This document shows, in pieces, positions 63,410 through 64,000 of a stretch of DNA of 64,000 nt (the stretch's first letter is position 1; each line of letters begins with the position of its first letter). Source of the stretch: Duganella rivi (GTDB lineage: Bacteria > Pseudomonadota > Gammaproteobacteria > Burkholderiales > Burkholderiaceae_D). The notes below the pieces were generated by a model. The model had not been told where the DNA came from and searched no databases. It saw only the letters and a list, made by a program, of their open reading frames with translations. A program made the position numbers and the translations under genes. The stretch covers positions 269,029 through 333,028 of the forward strand of contig NZ_WWCK01000006.1 of NCBI RefSeq assembly GCF_009857435.1, written 5' to 3'.

Positions 63410-64000
63410 TTACAGCTTGTAGTTCAGACCCAGCAGAATCTGACGGCCGTAAGTGGTGTAGCGCTCAGGCGCGTAGGAGCCGCCCGAGAATGGATCGCCC
63501 TGGCGGGTTTGGTACGGCGAGTTGTTCAGGTTGTTCACCTGGAACAGGAACGACAAGCCTTTGTACGTACCCTCCTCGATCGCATAGCCCAGCTGCAGGT
63601 CGATCTGGCGCTCGGCCAGAATCTCGCTGAAGGCGCGCTGTGCAAACAGGCCGGTCACCTCGCCGCGATACGCCGAACGGTAGCGGCGGCTGGCGCGCGC
63701 CGAGTAGCCGTCCTTCTCGTAGTACACGGTGAAGTTGGAGACCACGCCCGACAGGCCAGGCAGCTTTTCCTTGGTGCCGGGGCCATTCGGATGGATCGAG
63801 CTCTCGGTGCCGGACATGCTGCCGGTCACGCCAAAGCCATCCAGCGGCGCCCACAGCAAGCCCGCATCGATCGCGCCCGACAGCTCAACGCCTTTCACCA
63901 GGCCGCCGGTGCCGTTGGCTGGGCGGTTCAGGGTGCCGATATCCTGGATCGGAATCACCGCCGATGGATTAGGGAAGCCGGCAAAGCTGAACGCGGTCTG
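63410..64000 (-). CDS. TonB-dependent receptor, C-terminal part (cut by window edge)
   Basis: The frame runs off the right edge, with no start inside the window. About 196 residues of barrel are visible: GGLVKGVELSGAIDAGLLW, YYEKDGYSARASRRYRSAYRGEV, then ILAERQIDLQLGYAIEEGTYKGLSFLFQVNNLNNSPYQTR and YGRQILLGLNYKL at the end. The aromatic-rich strands and the family C-terminal strand identify a TonB-dependent receptor. It resembles the sugar-receptor branch rather than siderophore receptors. The substrate cannot be read here. It faces the kinase gene at 63241 across a 168-bp interval. Confidence 0.88.
   Translation of the reverse strand, partial: QTAFSFAGFPNPSAVIPIQDIGTLNRPANGTGGLVKGVELSGAIDAGLLWAPLDGFGVTGSMSGTESSIHPNGPGTKEKLPGLSGVVSNFTVYYEKDGYSARASRRYRSAYRGEVTGLFAQRAFSEILAERQIDLQLGYAIEEGTYKGLSFLFQVNNLNNSPYQTRQGDPFSGGSYAPERYTTYGRQILLGLNYKL

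Overview
The window is GC-rich and densely coded. It contains no rRNA, tRNA, CRISPR array or insertion sequence that I can see. The gene set points to a free-living, motile, carbohydrate-using betaproteobacterium. The mix of a Burkholderiales-type Tad pilus locus, a fused indolepyruvate:ferredoxin oxidoreductase, IcmF, TonB-dependent sugar receptors and DUF4214/PQQ-propeller proteins fits the Oxalobacteraceae (Massilia/Duganella/Telluria group). That placement is inference from gene content, not a phylogenetic result.

Layout. 1-1390: the tail of a LysR regulator, a tiny exported protein and a head-GIN-domain exported protein, closed by a terminator. 1387-11120 (minus strand): a Tad/Flp type IV pilus operon running flp, tadV, a winged-helix AAA ATPase, rcpC/cpaB, rcpA/cpaC, a small lipoprotein, tadZ/cpaE, tadA/cpaF, tadB, tadC and a TPR-LytR_C lipoprotein. 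11378-13659: a GGDEF cyclase and an HD-GYP phosphodiesterase, tail to tail, beside the pilus locus. 13779-21698: a LysR regulator, a fused 2-oxoacid:ferredoxin oxidoreductase and fused isobutyryl-CoA mutase, suggesting amino-acid/branched-acyl-CoA catabolism. 21785-23344: a PQQ-propeller lipoprotein.

23345-32326 is a phosphorolytic alpha-disaccharide utilisation locus: TonB-dependent receptor, MFS permease, GH65 phosphorylase, beta-phosphoglucomutase and two LacI repressors, with two different operator-like palindromes. 32458-40634 is a mixed region: a coiled-coil protein, an MBL-fold hydrolase, an Asp-box propeller paired with a MoaD/ThiS-like protein, a small acidic protein, an AhpD-like protein with a divergent AraC regulator, a DUF4214 surface protein, a 2Fe-2S ferredoxin and a PAS-type chemoreceptor.

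40733-48688 is a purine/nucleoside uptake and catabolism cluster. BMP-type ABC transporter genes run one way; a GntR regulator, a Tsx-like channel, the BMP binding protein, a Rieske oxygenase and a CDA-fold deaminase run the other way, around a region rich in GTMTAC motifs. 48737-50739 holds an S10 peptidase lipoprotein and an EF-hand protein. 50743-56853 is a four-gene overlapping signalling operon: a three-receiver hybrid kinase, CheR, a receiver-less CheB and a REC-kinase. 57256-63241 is a five-gene run joining a BaeSR-like two-component system to a membrane-bound GMC/cytochrome c dehydrogenase. 63410-64000 is the C-terminus of another TonB-dependent receptor.

Convergent genes repeatedly share stop codons through a CTAA or TTAA tetranucleotide, which shows how compact the genome is.
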